Source of the DNA: Nautilus pompilius
Lineage: Eukaryota; Mollusca; Cephalopoda; Nautilida; Nautilidae
Length of the DNA stretch: 64,000 bases
Reading direction: 5' to 3'
Assembly: GCA_018389105.1 (NCBI GenBank)
Contig: JACATO010000132.1
Coordinates: 2,430,501 to 2,494,500 of the forward strand
In this document: positions 51,850-63,720 of the stretch, in pieces
Numbering within the stretch: position 1 is the stretch's first letter
How the letters are laid out: each line of letters opens with the position of its first letter
Program-made: the position numbers and the translations under genes
Notes under the pieces: generated by a model
What the model was told of the DNA's origin: nothing
Seen by the model: the letters and a program-made list of their open reading frames with translations, nothing else
Database searches by the model: none

Positions 51850-52382
51850 TAGACAACCCGTGAACCTGTTGGGTTCCCGTTGTGACAGTGGTTGATGACA
51901 CAATATTATCAAGTGATCAAACTTTAATTTTATGAAATGTTGACTCCGGACACCTCACACTATAATCCAAATTGTAATGTGGCGGGCTTGCTTAGCTACC
52001 ACTTCAGTCTGTCACTTCTGTTGCCATATTAGGATCCACCTGGCCTGGCTTCGTTATCGATTTCAGGATATTAAATTAGGACAAAGGACGCTCAGGCTGT
52101 ATTCAACACAACTGCTAGCCGCATTCTACATCACTGCTCTTGACCAGTTAGGATCAGCCTTGCTGCCGCCTCAATAAATTAGGACAAAGCAGCCGCTAAA
52201 TTCAAACACTTTATCACTAGTCTTAATTCCATTATTCGTTACCCGATTTAAACGAAACTTGCACACCACAGTCGGAGGGCGAGTAAAGTGACCATAAAAT
52301 TATAGTGCTTTCGCGCAATGTTTAGACGGAGTTTCGGGACCATACATACATACAAGATAAGTTTTAGTAATATATAGATAGA
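51850..52382 (+). repeat. Unclassified dispersed repeat
   Basis: GC content rises abruptly against the flanks. The left end (about 51852-51882) is an imperfect palindrome around AACCTGTTGGGTT. The right end finishes in a short ATAG tandem (ATATATAGATAGAT), as retroposon tails often do. No coding potential. The NUMT begins right after it. Class unknown. Confidence 0.4.
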
Positions 52383-52694
52383 TGTTAGAAGATCTGACTT
52401 GCACTCAGACAGTGGGCTCTACCTTAAAGCCCCCTCTAATTATTCAACCCACACTTTGAAGGTAAAAAAACTTCTAATTCCTCTGCTAGAAGCTAAGAAA
52501 GAGCCTTTAATTGCTAATTAAAAAATAATGTATTATTACCTTTCAGGCAAGACATTGGCTTTAGATAAGTATCCGTTATCTCTGGAGTTCTTCTCGGATG
52601 AGTGGTGAAGAAACAGGCAAGATCTGCTCAAGTTCCATTTCCCTTGCTGGCAGTTACTTTTTTTTAATTTTTGACCATGCAGGAATAAGAGCAA

Positions 52695-53495
52695 TTCTTC
52701 TTATTTTAATCCTTCTAGGGCTGCTAACCTTACTTCAGGTAGCCAAAGAAGGGGTAGTTTCTATGTTCTTGGGTACTATTATCTCCTCCTCTAACCACTG
52801 ATTGAGCATATGGGTAGGGCTAGAAGTTAATTTAATCAAGTTTCTCCCCATTCTCTTAGGCTCTGACTCCCTCTTTCAGAGAGAAAGAGCAATTAACTAT
52901 TTTATCAACCAATCTATTGCCTCAAGAGCTATTTTAGTAGCAACTCCTGAGATATTTTGTTAAGTCACCCTGAGCTTATCTTGAATACCTAACTTGACAA
53001 AAGGTTGCCCATTATTTCTTCTAGTTTACATAAGCCCCAATTCCAGTTACCTTCTTTTCTTAGGTGTGCTAAGTAGTTTAATTGGGGCTTTAGGAGGAAC
53101 TAACCAAACAAGGCGTACTCATCTATTTCTCACATAGGGTGAATAATGTGCACCCTTATCTTAAGAACCCTACTATTCTTAATTCTCACCCATACCAACA
53201 CTTTCTCACCAAGAAAAAAAGAACACAAACGAGTCAACTGTAGCACTTAGTTTCCCCCCATGGGTATGGTTCTTACCTAAGTGGTTTGTGGTGATGTTAA
53301 TAATAACAAGTATGTACCTACTCATCCAAATCTTGTTAGGAGGATCCCTAATCTCTTTGTATTACTACTTAAATTTGTCTATTTTCTCAACTATTAAGCT
53401 CAACTGTTGAGTGGCCAATTGGCAAGTTTTTCGCCCTTAGCATCACTCTTATAATCAATTTTTTACTGGGGTATTACTTGGCGCTGCTACTTTAA
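52695..53495 (+). pseudogene. nad2: nad2 pseudogene (NUMT)
   Basis: NADH dehydrogenase subunit 2 of complex I. Pieces: FLGTIISSSNHWLSIWVGLEVNLI, then INYFINQSIASRAIL, GGTNQ..., YFSHMGWMM, FLPKW, ILLGGSLISLYYYLNLS and the C-terminal hydrophobic INFLLGYYLALLL before TAA at 53493-53495. Trp codons are often TGA. Several frameshifts are present. This is a nuclear relic, not expressible by the standard code. Confidence 0.85.
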
Positions 53496-53539
53496 GAACC
53501 ATTATGTAATTATGCGATGAATCTGAATCAGGCTTGCTA

Positions 53540-53815
53540 AGTACCTAATTCGAACAGAACCAGGGACTTTGTCACTGCCCATGCTTTCGAAGTAATAATC
53601 AGCGGGTTTTGGAAATTGACTTTTACCTTTTAATATTAGGAGCCCTGGATATAGCTTTCCCTTGACTAAATAATATAAGCTTTTGGCTACTGCCCCCTTC
53701 TCTCATGCTATTACACTCTTTTGCAGCTGTAGAAAAAGGTGCAGGCACCGGGTGAACGGTATGCCCACACTTGTCAGATAATTTGGCTCATGCAAGGCCG
53801 TCAACTATGAGGCAG
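53540..53815 (+). pseudogene. cox1: cox1 pseudogene fragment (NUMT)
   Basis: Cytochrome c oxidase subunit I, N-terminal third only. Readable parts: LIRTEPGTL, VTAHAF, ISGF.NW, GA.DMAFP.LNN, SFWLLPPSL and GAGTGWTV.P.LSDNLAHA. Frame changes are needed. The sequence breaks off after the counterpart of AHAGPSVD. The remaining two thirds of cox1 and all of cox2 are missing. Confidence 0.88.
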
Positions 53816-55019
53816 GCTCCCCTGGAAAGTCCTAAAATACTGTCAAGTCCTTTAGGTTTTAAGCAAACACCCATAATACCCAGGTAGCATAATACAACAG
53901 TTTACTCTTAATAATAAAGGGGGTATCTAAATCCCTCAAGGCCTCAACCAAAAGAATATAAAATTAATCCCTCAAAAGATTGTTTAATCCAATATTTTTA
54001 ATCTAACCTTTTTACCACTGAAATTAACTTAGACTCTCTGTATAACCGCAGATGCTGGCAGAGTAATTAATCAGTCTTGATTAACAATACTATATAAAAC
54101 TTGTTATTGATAAGAGGGTTTGAGCTCCCACATATTGTCACTATTTAACGGCAATTTAATCCTGCCTACACAATCTTTGAGACATTAGAAGGAATCTAAA
54201 TTACTCCTCACCTAACATGTATACTTAAAGTCACCACTAACTAAAAGCCAACCAGAACCAAATTAATAAGAAATCTAAATTATTTTTGGGATATGAACCC
54301 ACCAGTTTTCGAACCTACAGTTTTCACTCAAACTCCTAAGCCCTGCGAGAAGGTACTAAACTATTTACGAATCTACAATTCAACACTTCAGCCATCTCAC
54401 AAAATCTATGCTATGTGCACATTTTGAGTTTTGAAGATTCAGAGTTTACGTTTAACCTATACATCTTGCTCTACCTACATACGTTCCTTAATCTATATAT
54501 CTTTCTCTTATACATTCTTATCTATATTCCTTATTCTATTCTTCCCATTTCTTGCATTTTATATACATCTAGCCCAATCTGGGCTATTGGTAAACTAATT
54601 TTTATAAATTGTTCATAGAAAAAATGCACCCCCCCCATTTCAGTGCCTCTCTTCATCTGTAATTGTAGGTACTCCAAACTGGCCCGAATAAAAAATATGA
54701 AACCCACCATCGCATGGGCAAAAATGCCCGATTTTAAACAGTTTCCCACAGAAGTCCTGGAAGTTTATTTTAAGCAGTGGCCTTGTAAACCGAAGAATGA
54801 AATACCAGATCTCTCAGAACTATGAATTTTCCGGAATTTCCAACATCTGTTTCACTTAAACGCACCTAAATTCAAGTCATTTAGATATTTTGGGTCATGA
54901 TCCCCTTATATCTTCTCTAAAAATAATTTAGACCTGATGCTTGGAAGGCACTCTAAGAAAGTAGTACTTATTTCTTTCCTTATTAATTTTAGCTCCAAAC
55001 CAATCTTTTATAAACGTGT

Positions 55020-55650
55020 TAGCTGACATTTTTTCCACCTTTGATGACCACAATGAGGTCCTTTTATCCTCCTATTGACTCCTGTGGTTAACTTCCCTAT
55101 ACATAATTCTTTTCTTTTTTTCACTACTCCACCCTTTGGGTGCAACCAACCTGACCCTTCATTCTATCCATGTAACCCAAATTGGGTGATCTTTGGACCA
55201 AAACCTATTAGGGATGCCCCTCATTCTTCCTTCCTTCATTCTCCTAAACCTCATGGGGCTACTACCATATGTTTTTAGCCAGACTGCCTCATTAGCTGTG
55301 CCTCTATGGCTATTTGTAATCCTATCATCTTACATATTTAACCCCTACAAATCTCTCTGGCATCTTTTACCCACAGGAACCTCTGCTGCACACTCCCCCT
55401 TATTATCTATTATTCAAGGTGTAAGAATCTGTTCACCCCATTACTTTATTGGTGCCCCCAACTGCTAATATAGGAGCTTAGTTGGGAACTATTTAAGTCC
55501 TGAATCTTCCTTCTATCTGCAACAATTATTTTAGTTATTCTAGTCATTCAAATCAGTTACTTCCTATCTGAGATAGGAATTAGCCTAATTCAAGGATACA
55601 TTTTCAGCTTTCCCTCTATTCAGATGACCACACCAACTAGATAAACTAAT
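55020..55650 (+). pseudogene. atp6: atp6 pseudogene (NUMT)
   Basis: ATP synthase F0 subunit a. Pieces: ADIFSTFDDHN, WSLDQNLLGMPLILPSF, LNLMGLLPYVFSQTASLAVP, FNPYKSLWHLLPTGTSAA, then GNYL and a C-terminal ILVIQISYFLSEMGISLIQG. The key RLAANMSAGH block is eroded (GAPNC). Stops and at least one frameshift. Confidence 0.88.
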
Positions 55651-55859
55651 AACTGCTAAAATTTTAAACAAAAACCCCAAGCACTGCCAATAGGACAATA
55701 AGTACCCAACCAATATTATATTTACCTACACCTAGAACTTACATTTTTTAAACCTTCCAATATCCCTTGGTCCACTCCTTTCAGGGAATTATGCTCCATA
55801 ACCAGCCCCCACTTCAACATGGGCACAACCCTCAGTTCCTGAAAACTGCAATACCTCCC

Positions 55860-56800
55860 CCCTCCCCCTAGAATACCTTAACATATATAACTAAAAACTA
55901 AGTCTCACCAGCAGCAAAATCCCCACCTTCATGCACGCACGCACCCACCACATAAGCTTCCCCCACTGAAAGATACTTCATCCACCAAAGAATATTAAAA
56001 GACAGATGCAATGAATAAACAATAGTTTAAAAAGTAGCCATCAACCCCATCACCACCACAACTAACCTTCTAGGCTCCCTAATTAAATACTCTAGAATAA
56101 AATCATCTTAAAAAAGGAACACCAAACAAAGAAAGATTGACAACATTCAAGCATGCCACCATTGAAAGTATACTGACTCCTACCCTCCTCACCAATTGCA
56201 TATCTTGGTTACCTCCAACTACATGAATAATCTCACCCACCCTTAAAAAAAACCTAACTTAAAGTAAACTACGTGATCACCTTTATGTCTCACTCAAAAA
56301 CAGCAGAGTATCCAGCTATTGCTACCACGGAAACAAAACCCATAACAGCACAAAAAAAGGATAAAAACCCTTGCAGTTACTAAAGTTGAGGAATGTACTA
56401 ACGCAGACACTGGAGTGGGAGTAGCTATTGCTGCAGGCAACCACCTAGAAAAAAGCATCTGAGCTGCTGTTGCAGGAATGACTAAGAAGTTCCAGTGCCC
56501 TATCCTAAACATCACAAAAGAAGAGTGCCCCACCCGATTTATTAGCCCCTAGTGACTTACTATTCTGGTAATAAATCACTAAACAGAAAGACAAATAAAT
56601 GCCAACAAATTAATGGAAAGCACAAAAAACGCTATCAACCACACAAGCCAGGCCAAAAATTTGCCCCCCCCATATACCTAGAGACAGAGAGAAAGCATAC
56701 CACCATCTTTAAACTAACCCCAATCCAATCAAATACCAAACTAAAATCCCCATAACCATAAAAAGTAGCATAAACAAACACCACAAAACTCATGACCTCC
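55860..56800 (-). pseudogene. nad5: nad5 pseudogene (NUMT)
   Basis: NADH dehydrogenase subunit 5, minus strand. A readable block near 56390-56520 gives [20 protein letters not shown] and [14 protein letters not shown], the nad5 signature. Near 56040-56230 are NQDMQLVRRVG, CLNVVNLSLFGVPFL. The N-terminal side runs to about 56800. Shortened relative to a full gene (about 1,700 bases), so internal deletions are likely. Confidence 0.88.
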
Positions 56801-56899
56801 AAAAAAGATAAGCAGCTTTTAAATAAAACTTCAAATCAACCAACATTGTGAAATAGGTCCCCCTCATCAATACCTCAACCTGATGTTTTAACTTACTAT

Positions 56900-57850
56900 A
56901 AACTAATTCCACCTTAATACCACCAATAGAGCTCACACCCTAAAATAAAACCTACCAAAAGAAAAATATGAAGTAACAACAACAAATACTCACCCCCACA
57001 TCCTAAAGATACTCGCACCGACCACCACTGCATACTGAAATATAAAACTAGATTATACACGGCCCCACCACAAACCTACCTCCCCATAGAAATAAACATC
57101 AGCTCCCTAACTAAATTCACAGATGGCAGGGCCACCATGTTAAAAACACAAAATAAAAGCCAATACATACAAATTGCAGGACTCTCCCTTTCGCTAAATA
57201 TAACCTTAGAGTCTTAACCTTCTGATATATTATATTAGCTAAACAAAAAAGCCCAAAAGAACATAAACCATGAGCCAACATTGCACCCTACCACCCCCAC
57301 CAAAAACCAGAAACAACCTGCCAACATTAACCCCATATGCCCAATAGACAAGTAAGCAATCAATCTCTTAACATCGCTTTGACAAACAAATTAAAGAAGT
57401 TAAGACCTACCCACAGACAAATAATCACCTAACCCCTTTAATAAAACAGACAACACCCATAAGACTCGGTACCCCCCTAATTTAAGTAATACCCCAGCCA
57501 AGCCCGCACATGTGCATTAGGTAATCAAAGATGAACCAAAAAAAGAACACTCTCCATCAACCCCAACTATACCTAATAACCACCATCCTCACTCTGCATA
57601 CACACACAAGCCCAGCTAGTAAAAACAAAGAAAATGTGTAGCATCAAATATACACCTGCCTTCAACAGCTCGGGCTGATACCCTTATCCCAAACTCAGTC
57701 CCAAAGACATCTAAAAAAAATCAAATAAACCTAGAGTAGCAAAAGCAGATAAACAAAACTAAACAATAAATTCACAAAAAACCCCACTTCCACCTACCCC
57801 TTTAACACTATCCTCCCTAGCCAAATATATTAATACTCTCACCCACACAC
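56900..57850 (-). pseudogene. nad4: nad4 pseudogene (NUMT)
   Basis: NADH dehydrogenase subunit 4, minus strand. Pieces near 57160-57530: KAHV..., LKLGGY (degraded), SLI.CLSIGHMGLMLAG (degraded), GAMLAHGLCSFGLFCLANIM and LYLAKG. The gene is cut at its 5' end at the NUMT border. Frameshifts throughout. Confidence 0.85.
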
Positions 57851-58446
57851 ACAACAACGAAGAGAGCGGTCAATTATATGAAGGTACTTCACCTGATTGG
57901 CTAGCTAAAGGCAACCATGGCCTGTAAAATGATTCTATTGTTATTTTTTACTCCTGTGATCAAAGTTTGTGTGTTATACCTAGCCTTTTAAAATTTTCTG
58001 AGAAAGAAAAGTCATGGACAACACATAAGAGAGCAAATGGGAGTTTTTTACCAGCAACATGCAAAATCAAGTTATGTGATGTATAAATTCAGGTCTGCAA
58101 GGTAAAATGGCTGCTGATAATTTTTACTACAGTATTATCATAATCATGCCTTACATCTTATAACCCATAAGTTATTTTGTGGAATTTTTCCAATTTATGC
58201 CAAGAAACTCAGTTCAAAGTGTTCTATTTATGACACTTCTCACCTCTAATAATTTGAAAAACAGCAACAGTAAGAACAATCTGTGCTTTCTACACGAAAA
58301 ATAATCACTTTATGAACATTGTATATACCTTTATAACTAGACCATAGTTCATACAAATGGTTTTCAATGTTAAACAACTGCTACATATTTCTTCCAAGGG
58401 ATATTGTGAAGTACAGTTTGCACTCGATGCAGAAAATGGACATGGT

Positions 58447-60471
58447 CAGTCGCCAAGTTATGACCACGTTCTGTTCCGTTCAGACCATAAGTCGAACTGT
58501 TTTTTTTTATTTTTTTAATCTTTTATACCTTACAGAATATGGAAAACACATAAAAGAAATATAGTGTGTATTTAATTAAATTTATTTCTTAAAAAAAAAA
58601 ACAACAAAATTGGCTGTAGATAATTGAAGTTGTCATCAGGGGCAACTCTGGAGGTAGTGGGAGGAGTCATATTTTTCACAAACATGCTGAGCTGTCTGAA
58701 TTGTTCATTTCCTTCTCTTCTCATTTCACGGTACGGACGAAAAGCATCTTGTACCATTTGTTTAATCCTTGCAAATCATTCGATATCTGAATCCATTTCC
58801 TCAAAATGTGAGAGAAGTTTAATTAGTTGAGAAAATCCTTCCGATAACTCCGTGGTAAATTTCCTTTCTGGATTCTCCTTTCTCCATCTTCCTTCTTCCA
58901 AAACTATCAATTCTTCATTCGTAAGTTCTCCTGATTCTTTGTCTAGCAGCTCCTCGACATCTTCCACTTCACATTCCAAAGAAAGTTCATTTGCCATTTC
59001 TACTATTTTTTCCAGTCATTTCAATTTCATGTTCACTGTCAAATCTATCGAAAATATCAAAATAACACTTAACACACTTTTTCCAAATTCCATTCATGCA
59101 TTTCTTTGTCACAGCCTCCCACGCGGTAGTGATATTTTTGATACACTGAAGAATATCGTACTGTTTCCAAAAGTCTCGCAATGATAGTTCAGGGTCGCTA
59201 TCTGTTGTGGCTATGGCTTTGGCGAAGGTGGTTCGGAGATAGTACGCCTTAAATGCGGCAATCACACCTTGGTCCATAGGCTGGATAAGTGGAATTGTGT
59301 TTGGCGGCAAATAAACGACTATTACATCTGGATTGAAGTCGTCTGGATGAGGTGGATGGCCTAGGATCAACAAAATTTTGAAAGGAAATCCTCTCTCCAA
59401 GCAATATCCACGAGCTTGAGGCATAAAACAATTCAGAAACCAGTCTTCAAACAATGCTTGCATCATCCACACTTTTGGGATGGAACGGAAGTGCATGGGC
59501 GCCGTGTGATTGTTCATTTTTAAATGCACGCGGGTTTTTAGAATGATAGATTAGAAAAGGCTTCAGCTTGAAGCCCACGATACTCCTGCCAAGCAGCAAA
59601 GTCAACCTATCCTTGTATGCCTTAAAGCCAGGCGTGCTTTTGGCTTCTTTGTAAATGTAGGCTCATTCTGGCATCCTCTTCCAAAATAATCCAGTTTCAT
59701 CCACGTTAAAAATTTGCTCTGGTTGATACCCTTCTTCATTATTTCATCCAGACTTTTCACAAACTCGCGAGCTCCTTCCTCATCTGCACTTGCTGCTTCT
59801 CCAGTGACTCGAACACTATGAAATTCGAATCTTTTTTTGAATCTCTTAAACCAACCAGTTCTTGCTACAAAATTTTGAGAGCAGTCTTCTCCGGTGCGTT
59901 CCTTCAGAGTCTGAAATAGACTTCTATCCTTCAACTGCACTGTGAGAAAACTTAAGGGTGTCCGCTTCTATCTGATCTTCCATCCAAAGATGCAATAATT
60001 TCTATTTCCTGGATGGGTCCTGTATGTTGTTTCGTTATTATTGTTGATCGAATAGGTGCTGAACCTTTAACAGCTTCATGAATCCTTTGTCTTTCCAAAT
60101 CATCAACAAAGTAGAGTGAGATAACTGACGGTCACGTGCAATCGCACTCACTTTCTTTCCTCCCTCATCTTCATGTCAAGATAAATGGCCTTTCTTTTCT
60201 TCTTGGCAGGTCTAGGAGTAGACAAAGGAACTTTCCTCTTGCTGGACATCTCAAGGGATGTTGAAAAAAAATTCTAAGGCAAATGGAAGTTAATGTAATC
60301 GAGACAGATGCCGCTAATAGACTGAGACAGATGAATCACAGAGATGCTAGCGTGGGCGGGAAACGTCACACTAGACAAAATCCAAATAATGTGCAAAAGA
60401 GCCGCATCCACGTTTCTGGCTACTGTGAGATAAAACGGTCGTAAGTTGCATAGGTTGTAACTTGGCTACTG
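58447..60471 (-). mobile_element. Tigger element
   Basis: Inverted terminal repeats: left CAGTCGCCAAGTTATGACC, right (complement) CAGTAGCCAAGTTACAACC, enclosing 2,025 bases with a Tigger transposase on the minus strand. The TA target duplication is not clear on either side. Both ends present, so this is a full-length insertion that later decayed. Confidence 0.85.
58572..60249 (-). pseudogene. Tigger transposase (TIGD1-like, broken)
   Basis: From 60249 on the minus strand: MSSKRKVPLSTPRPAKKKRK, a damaged stretch, then FQTLKERTGEDCSQNFVART, GWFKRFKKRFEFHSVRV, GEAASADEEGA, a DDE core with FPFKILLILGHPPHP and VYLPPNTIPLIQPMDQGVIA, FKAYYLRTTF, FWKQYDILQCI, and an acidic C-terminal part with ELTNEELIVLEE. 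This order is that of pogo-type DDE transposases close to TIGD1. The catalytic Asp of IDNAP is replaced (GHPP). An in-frame TGA near 58778, frameshifts near 59530-59600, and stops between 59940 and 60150 disable it. Confidence 0.9.
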
Positions 60472-61098
60472 ATTGTACTTTGAAAATTCTTTTAGGTATG
60501 AAGTAGAGTAACACCTTTTAACTTCTCCTGTTTAATAAGTTTGGATAAACCTATATATGCTCAAAGAATGATAGTTTTTATTCACTCTCTACATTGCTCT
60601 TCACTGCTATAAAGTTGGTTAATTTCTCATTGGTACTATTTCGGGGCCCAGGAATGTGATGAATAAGGAGACCTAGGTCTACCTTCTTTCATTTCCTAAA
60701 TAGCTAGTATGACAAAAATATATCTGTTTACCCTTTACATAATGTTCTCTATTAGTTGTGGCATTATAAAATTGCCAAAAAAATCACCGAAGTTGTTTTT
60801 CCATTTTTCCTTTATCCTAGGAGAATACTAAAGGAATAAATCCACAATGTAAATGCATTTTATTATTACCCAACCCCTCCTGTACAAGCCTGGCAAGTTT
60901 CATGTCTCTAGACCTACCAAGGGCCAATATTAAAGTCTCCATATCTCAGTGACAAAAAACTATAGAGAACTGAAACTTTCAGGATTTACATATTTTCTGA
61001 TTACCTGCTTACCATTTTTTTTTGCAATTTTTTCTGAAATGGTCACCTGTGGACTTTTCTGAAATTTGACACGGTTGGGCTGGAATGACCCTAGAGAT
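60472..61098. other. Spacer between Tigger and hAT
   Basis: AT-rich, about 630 bases, no gene or element recognised. It ends with the possible 8-base hAT target (61091-61098). Confidence 0.6.
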
Positions 61099-63720
61099 CA
61101 GGGGTTGGCAAGCCTTTTGCCTCTGCGGGCCGGATAGTGTATTAATGAGTGGACGGTTGGCCAGATAAATGCCATAAACAAACTTGAAATATGGGAATTA
61201 TTCATTTCAAATACATCTAGTTATATTTTGCATGAAATCAATGAATAACGCATGCTAGAATATCATTTTTGCCTAAGGATGCCAATTAGTAATCAAAGAA
61301 CTCAGTTTAGTCTCAATTTATTTCAATCAAGGAACCTTTTGAATCTATTAAAAAGGCAGAATCTTTAAAGCATAAAGTATAAACATGATGCATTGAATGG
61401 TGGTAAATTAAGTAAAATAAAAAAAAAAACTAACCTAATTTTAAAGCAAAGAGTCAATGAATCAATGTGAAACTTGATGCTGTTTGTTGCTTGAAAGCTC
61501 CTCAATATTGGGTGACAGACCTGTTGATGCCAATAGCGACATTATACCAATGGGCATCAGTCAGTCAGTCTTGCTCTCAAACGGTTCTTGGTGTGCTTCA
61601 TTTTTGGAAATAATTGCTCACACAGATAAGTGCTGCCAAACAATGTCGTCATCTTTTTTGCATGGATAACTAAGTTAGGATACTTCCCACTAGGATGAAG
61701 AAGTCAAGCACTGACACACCTTCAGAATGAAATTTCGATCTCAATATGTCATCTCACTGCATCTCAATCAATTCCATTTGATAAATTTCTGATGCACTGT
61801 CCACTTCCACATCAGGTGGAGTAGCAAACAGCTTGAATTCATTTGCATGCAAACCAAAATCAGCAAAACAAGATGAAACCCTTTTCTCAATTCTTGGACC
61901 ATATTCACAAAAATGCATGGATCTTGTGCTTTACTTTTTTGAAAAGTAGGAAAATGTGCGATATTTCCTTTTTTGAAGCAGCTTTCTTTCAAAAGCAACA
62001 ATATGACCGTCCGTGCATCTCATGTATCAGCTGATTTTTTCGAAGTTGTAAATTTAAGTTATTTAAATGAGATGTAATGTCCACAAGGAATGCCAAGGTT
62101 GCAAGCCAATCAGGATCGCGAAAATGTGAAGCATCTTCACTTTTGCTTTCAAGGAATATTGCCATTTCTTCATGCAATGCAAATAACCTTTCCAGCACTG
62201 ACCCTTGGATAAGCCAGGTCCCCATATTCTGCCTCCGTATCCAACAAAAATTGCTGAAACTGGTGATGATTCAATCCACGAGATAGAATCAGATTTACTG
62301 ACTTCACAACAATGTCCATAACATTCTTTAATTTCAAACAATTGGCACGAGATGTCTCTTGATGGATAATGCAATGAATTTTAACCAGTTTCTGTGTTAT
62401 TCCATTTGTCCTTGCCAGCAATGCAATGCCGCCTTTTCTCTGTCCCACCATTGCTGGCGCCCCATCAGTTGTGGTGCCAATTAGCTTCGACACATCAAGT
62501 TCCATGTCTGACATCATCTTCAACAGAGCTTCAAAAATATCCGTTCCAGTAACCGTCTCCTTCAGAGGAATTAATTGAATAAACTCTTCCAAAATTTGAA
62601 AATTTAACATCACTCCTCGCACAAACACTACAAGTTGACGAGAGCACAGACTCGAGAGACACTGCTCAAGTGCAATTGAAAAAAAACAAGACCCCTGCAA
62701 TTCGTTGCAAGCAACCCTATAACAACTTTTAACATCTGCTGACATTTCTTCAACTCGTCGTGTGGTCGTTCCTGCAGACAGGCCGATAGATGCGAGTAGA
62801 GATTTCTTTTCAGGACAAGCAATATCCACCACTGCCAGTGAACATTCTGTGACAAAGTCTCCGTCTGTAACAGGCTTCATCCTTTCTGGAATACGGGTCG
62901 AGACTCCATCTCCTTTATTTCCACTGCTTATCTCGGCAAAAAATAACGTTTGTTTTCCGAAACCAGCCTTCAGTCGCTCAACTCCATCTTTCCTCGCTTC
63001 TTGCCCAGTAAACTTGTTAAAATTTCCAATATGGCGGGACCCGTAATGTCGTCTGCTCTTTGCCGCCTTTCCAGGCAAACGAGACAAACTGGTTTCCCAG
63101 TAAGTGCTCGATGGAGAAGTGATCTACGGCACTTGGCGTCTACCTCCCAGCGTTTTGCATTCATGGCCCTGGGAACTTTTCCTTCGATTTTATTTCGAAA
63201 CGCGAGTTATTCGACAAGTGTCGTGGCACACGTAAATACCTCGCTCACCCGGTATCCTGTTGTCACAAGAGAGACGTCGAGAAGTCGCGTGATATACCTA
63301 CCAACAGCGTGAACCGTCGCCCTAGTACGCCTTTTAACCGCCAAATCTGAAGGAGCATCACTCCGCGGCGGACGTGGAAAAAGGGGGTAATTAGTCCGAA
63401 ATATTCCTCGCAAATCACTCGCCTACGCTGTTTCCGTTCACAAATTTGAACGATCCCACGTGAAAACGAGCGCGCGGAGAGTATCTAATACACATTAATA
63501 AAGTAGTTTGCTTTCCCGTCATCCGTATATACAGAGGAAGCCGTTTATTACAATCACGGATGATGTTATCAAAATTAGCCGCTTGCTATAATCATTGATA
63601 CGTGCTGCTGCCGGAACTCGAACTGTTACCGCAGTAGGGCTGACGCAATCGACCTGCGCTCCCATTGGCTGACGCCAACTCTCGCGGGCCGGTCAGACTT
63701 CATTTATCCTGAGTGGCTAC
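61099..63720 (-). mobile_element. hAT element (GTF2IRD2/ZBED-like transposase)
   Basis: The 3' end of the transposase side is marked by CAGGGGTTGGCAA at 61099, identical to the terminus in HGS intron 2. The other terminus was not found; the upper limit is only the end of the GC-rich stretch. The transposase is on the minus strand. Confidence 0.65.
61460..63164 (-). pseudogene. hAT transposase, GTF2IRD2/ZBED5-like (broken)
   Basis: From 63164: MNAKRWEVDAKCRR and GKPVCLVCLE (first half of a BED-type zinc finger), a frameshift near 63060-63090, then RRHYGSRHIGNFNKFTGQEA (second half). The longest frame (62170-63087) includes KPVTDGDFVTECSLAVVDI, CPEKKSLLASIGLS, LIGTTTDGAPAMVG (catalytic Asp region), VKIHCIIHQE and GLNHHQFQQFLLDTEAEYGD. 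After another frameshift near 62200 come LERLFALHEEMAIFLESK and DWLATLAFLVDITSHLNNLN, then degraded LFATPPDVEVDSA and a C-terminal block to about 61460. Compared with full copies of about 570-600 residues it is nearly complete in length but needs several frame changes. Domesticated relatives exist in vertebrates; nothing suggests domestication here. Confidence 0.88.

Larger units (their letters stand above)
52383..57870. other. NUMT: nuclear copy of mitochondrial DNA
   Basis: Mitochondrial genes nad2, cox1 (part) and atp6 on the + strand, then nad5 and nad4 on the minus strand, in arthropod ground-pattern order. cox2, cox3, nad3 and most of cox1 are absent, and all frames have stops. They read well only under the invertebrate mitochondrial code (TGA Trp, ATA Met). 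Base composition changes to C-rich/G-poor on the + strand from about 55.6 to 57.85 kb. Stretches with no clear gene are 53.82-55.0 kb (probably tRNA and spacer relics) and 55.65-55.85 kb. Confidence 0.9.

Noticed and set aside
55193-55468. A 91-codon open frame rich in hydrophobic residues as a possible novel membrane protein
   Set aside because: It is part of the mitochondrial atp6 relic (LLGMPLILPSF, LLPYVF), open by chance in the standard code.
56294-56533. A 79-codon minus-strand frame as a nuclear gene
   Set aside because: It contains the nad5 [12 protein letters not shown] signature and sits inside the NUMT.
63680-63700. GCGGGCCGG near 63.69 kb as the second hAT terminus
   Set aside because: It resembles the subterminal block of the 61,099 end but in the same orientation, and no CAACCCCTG terminus follows.
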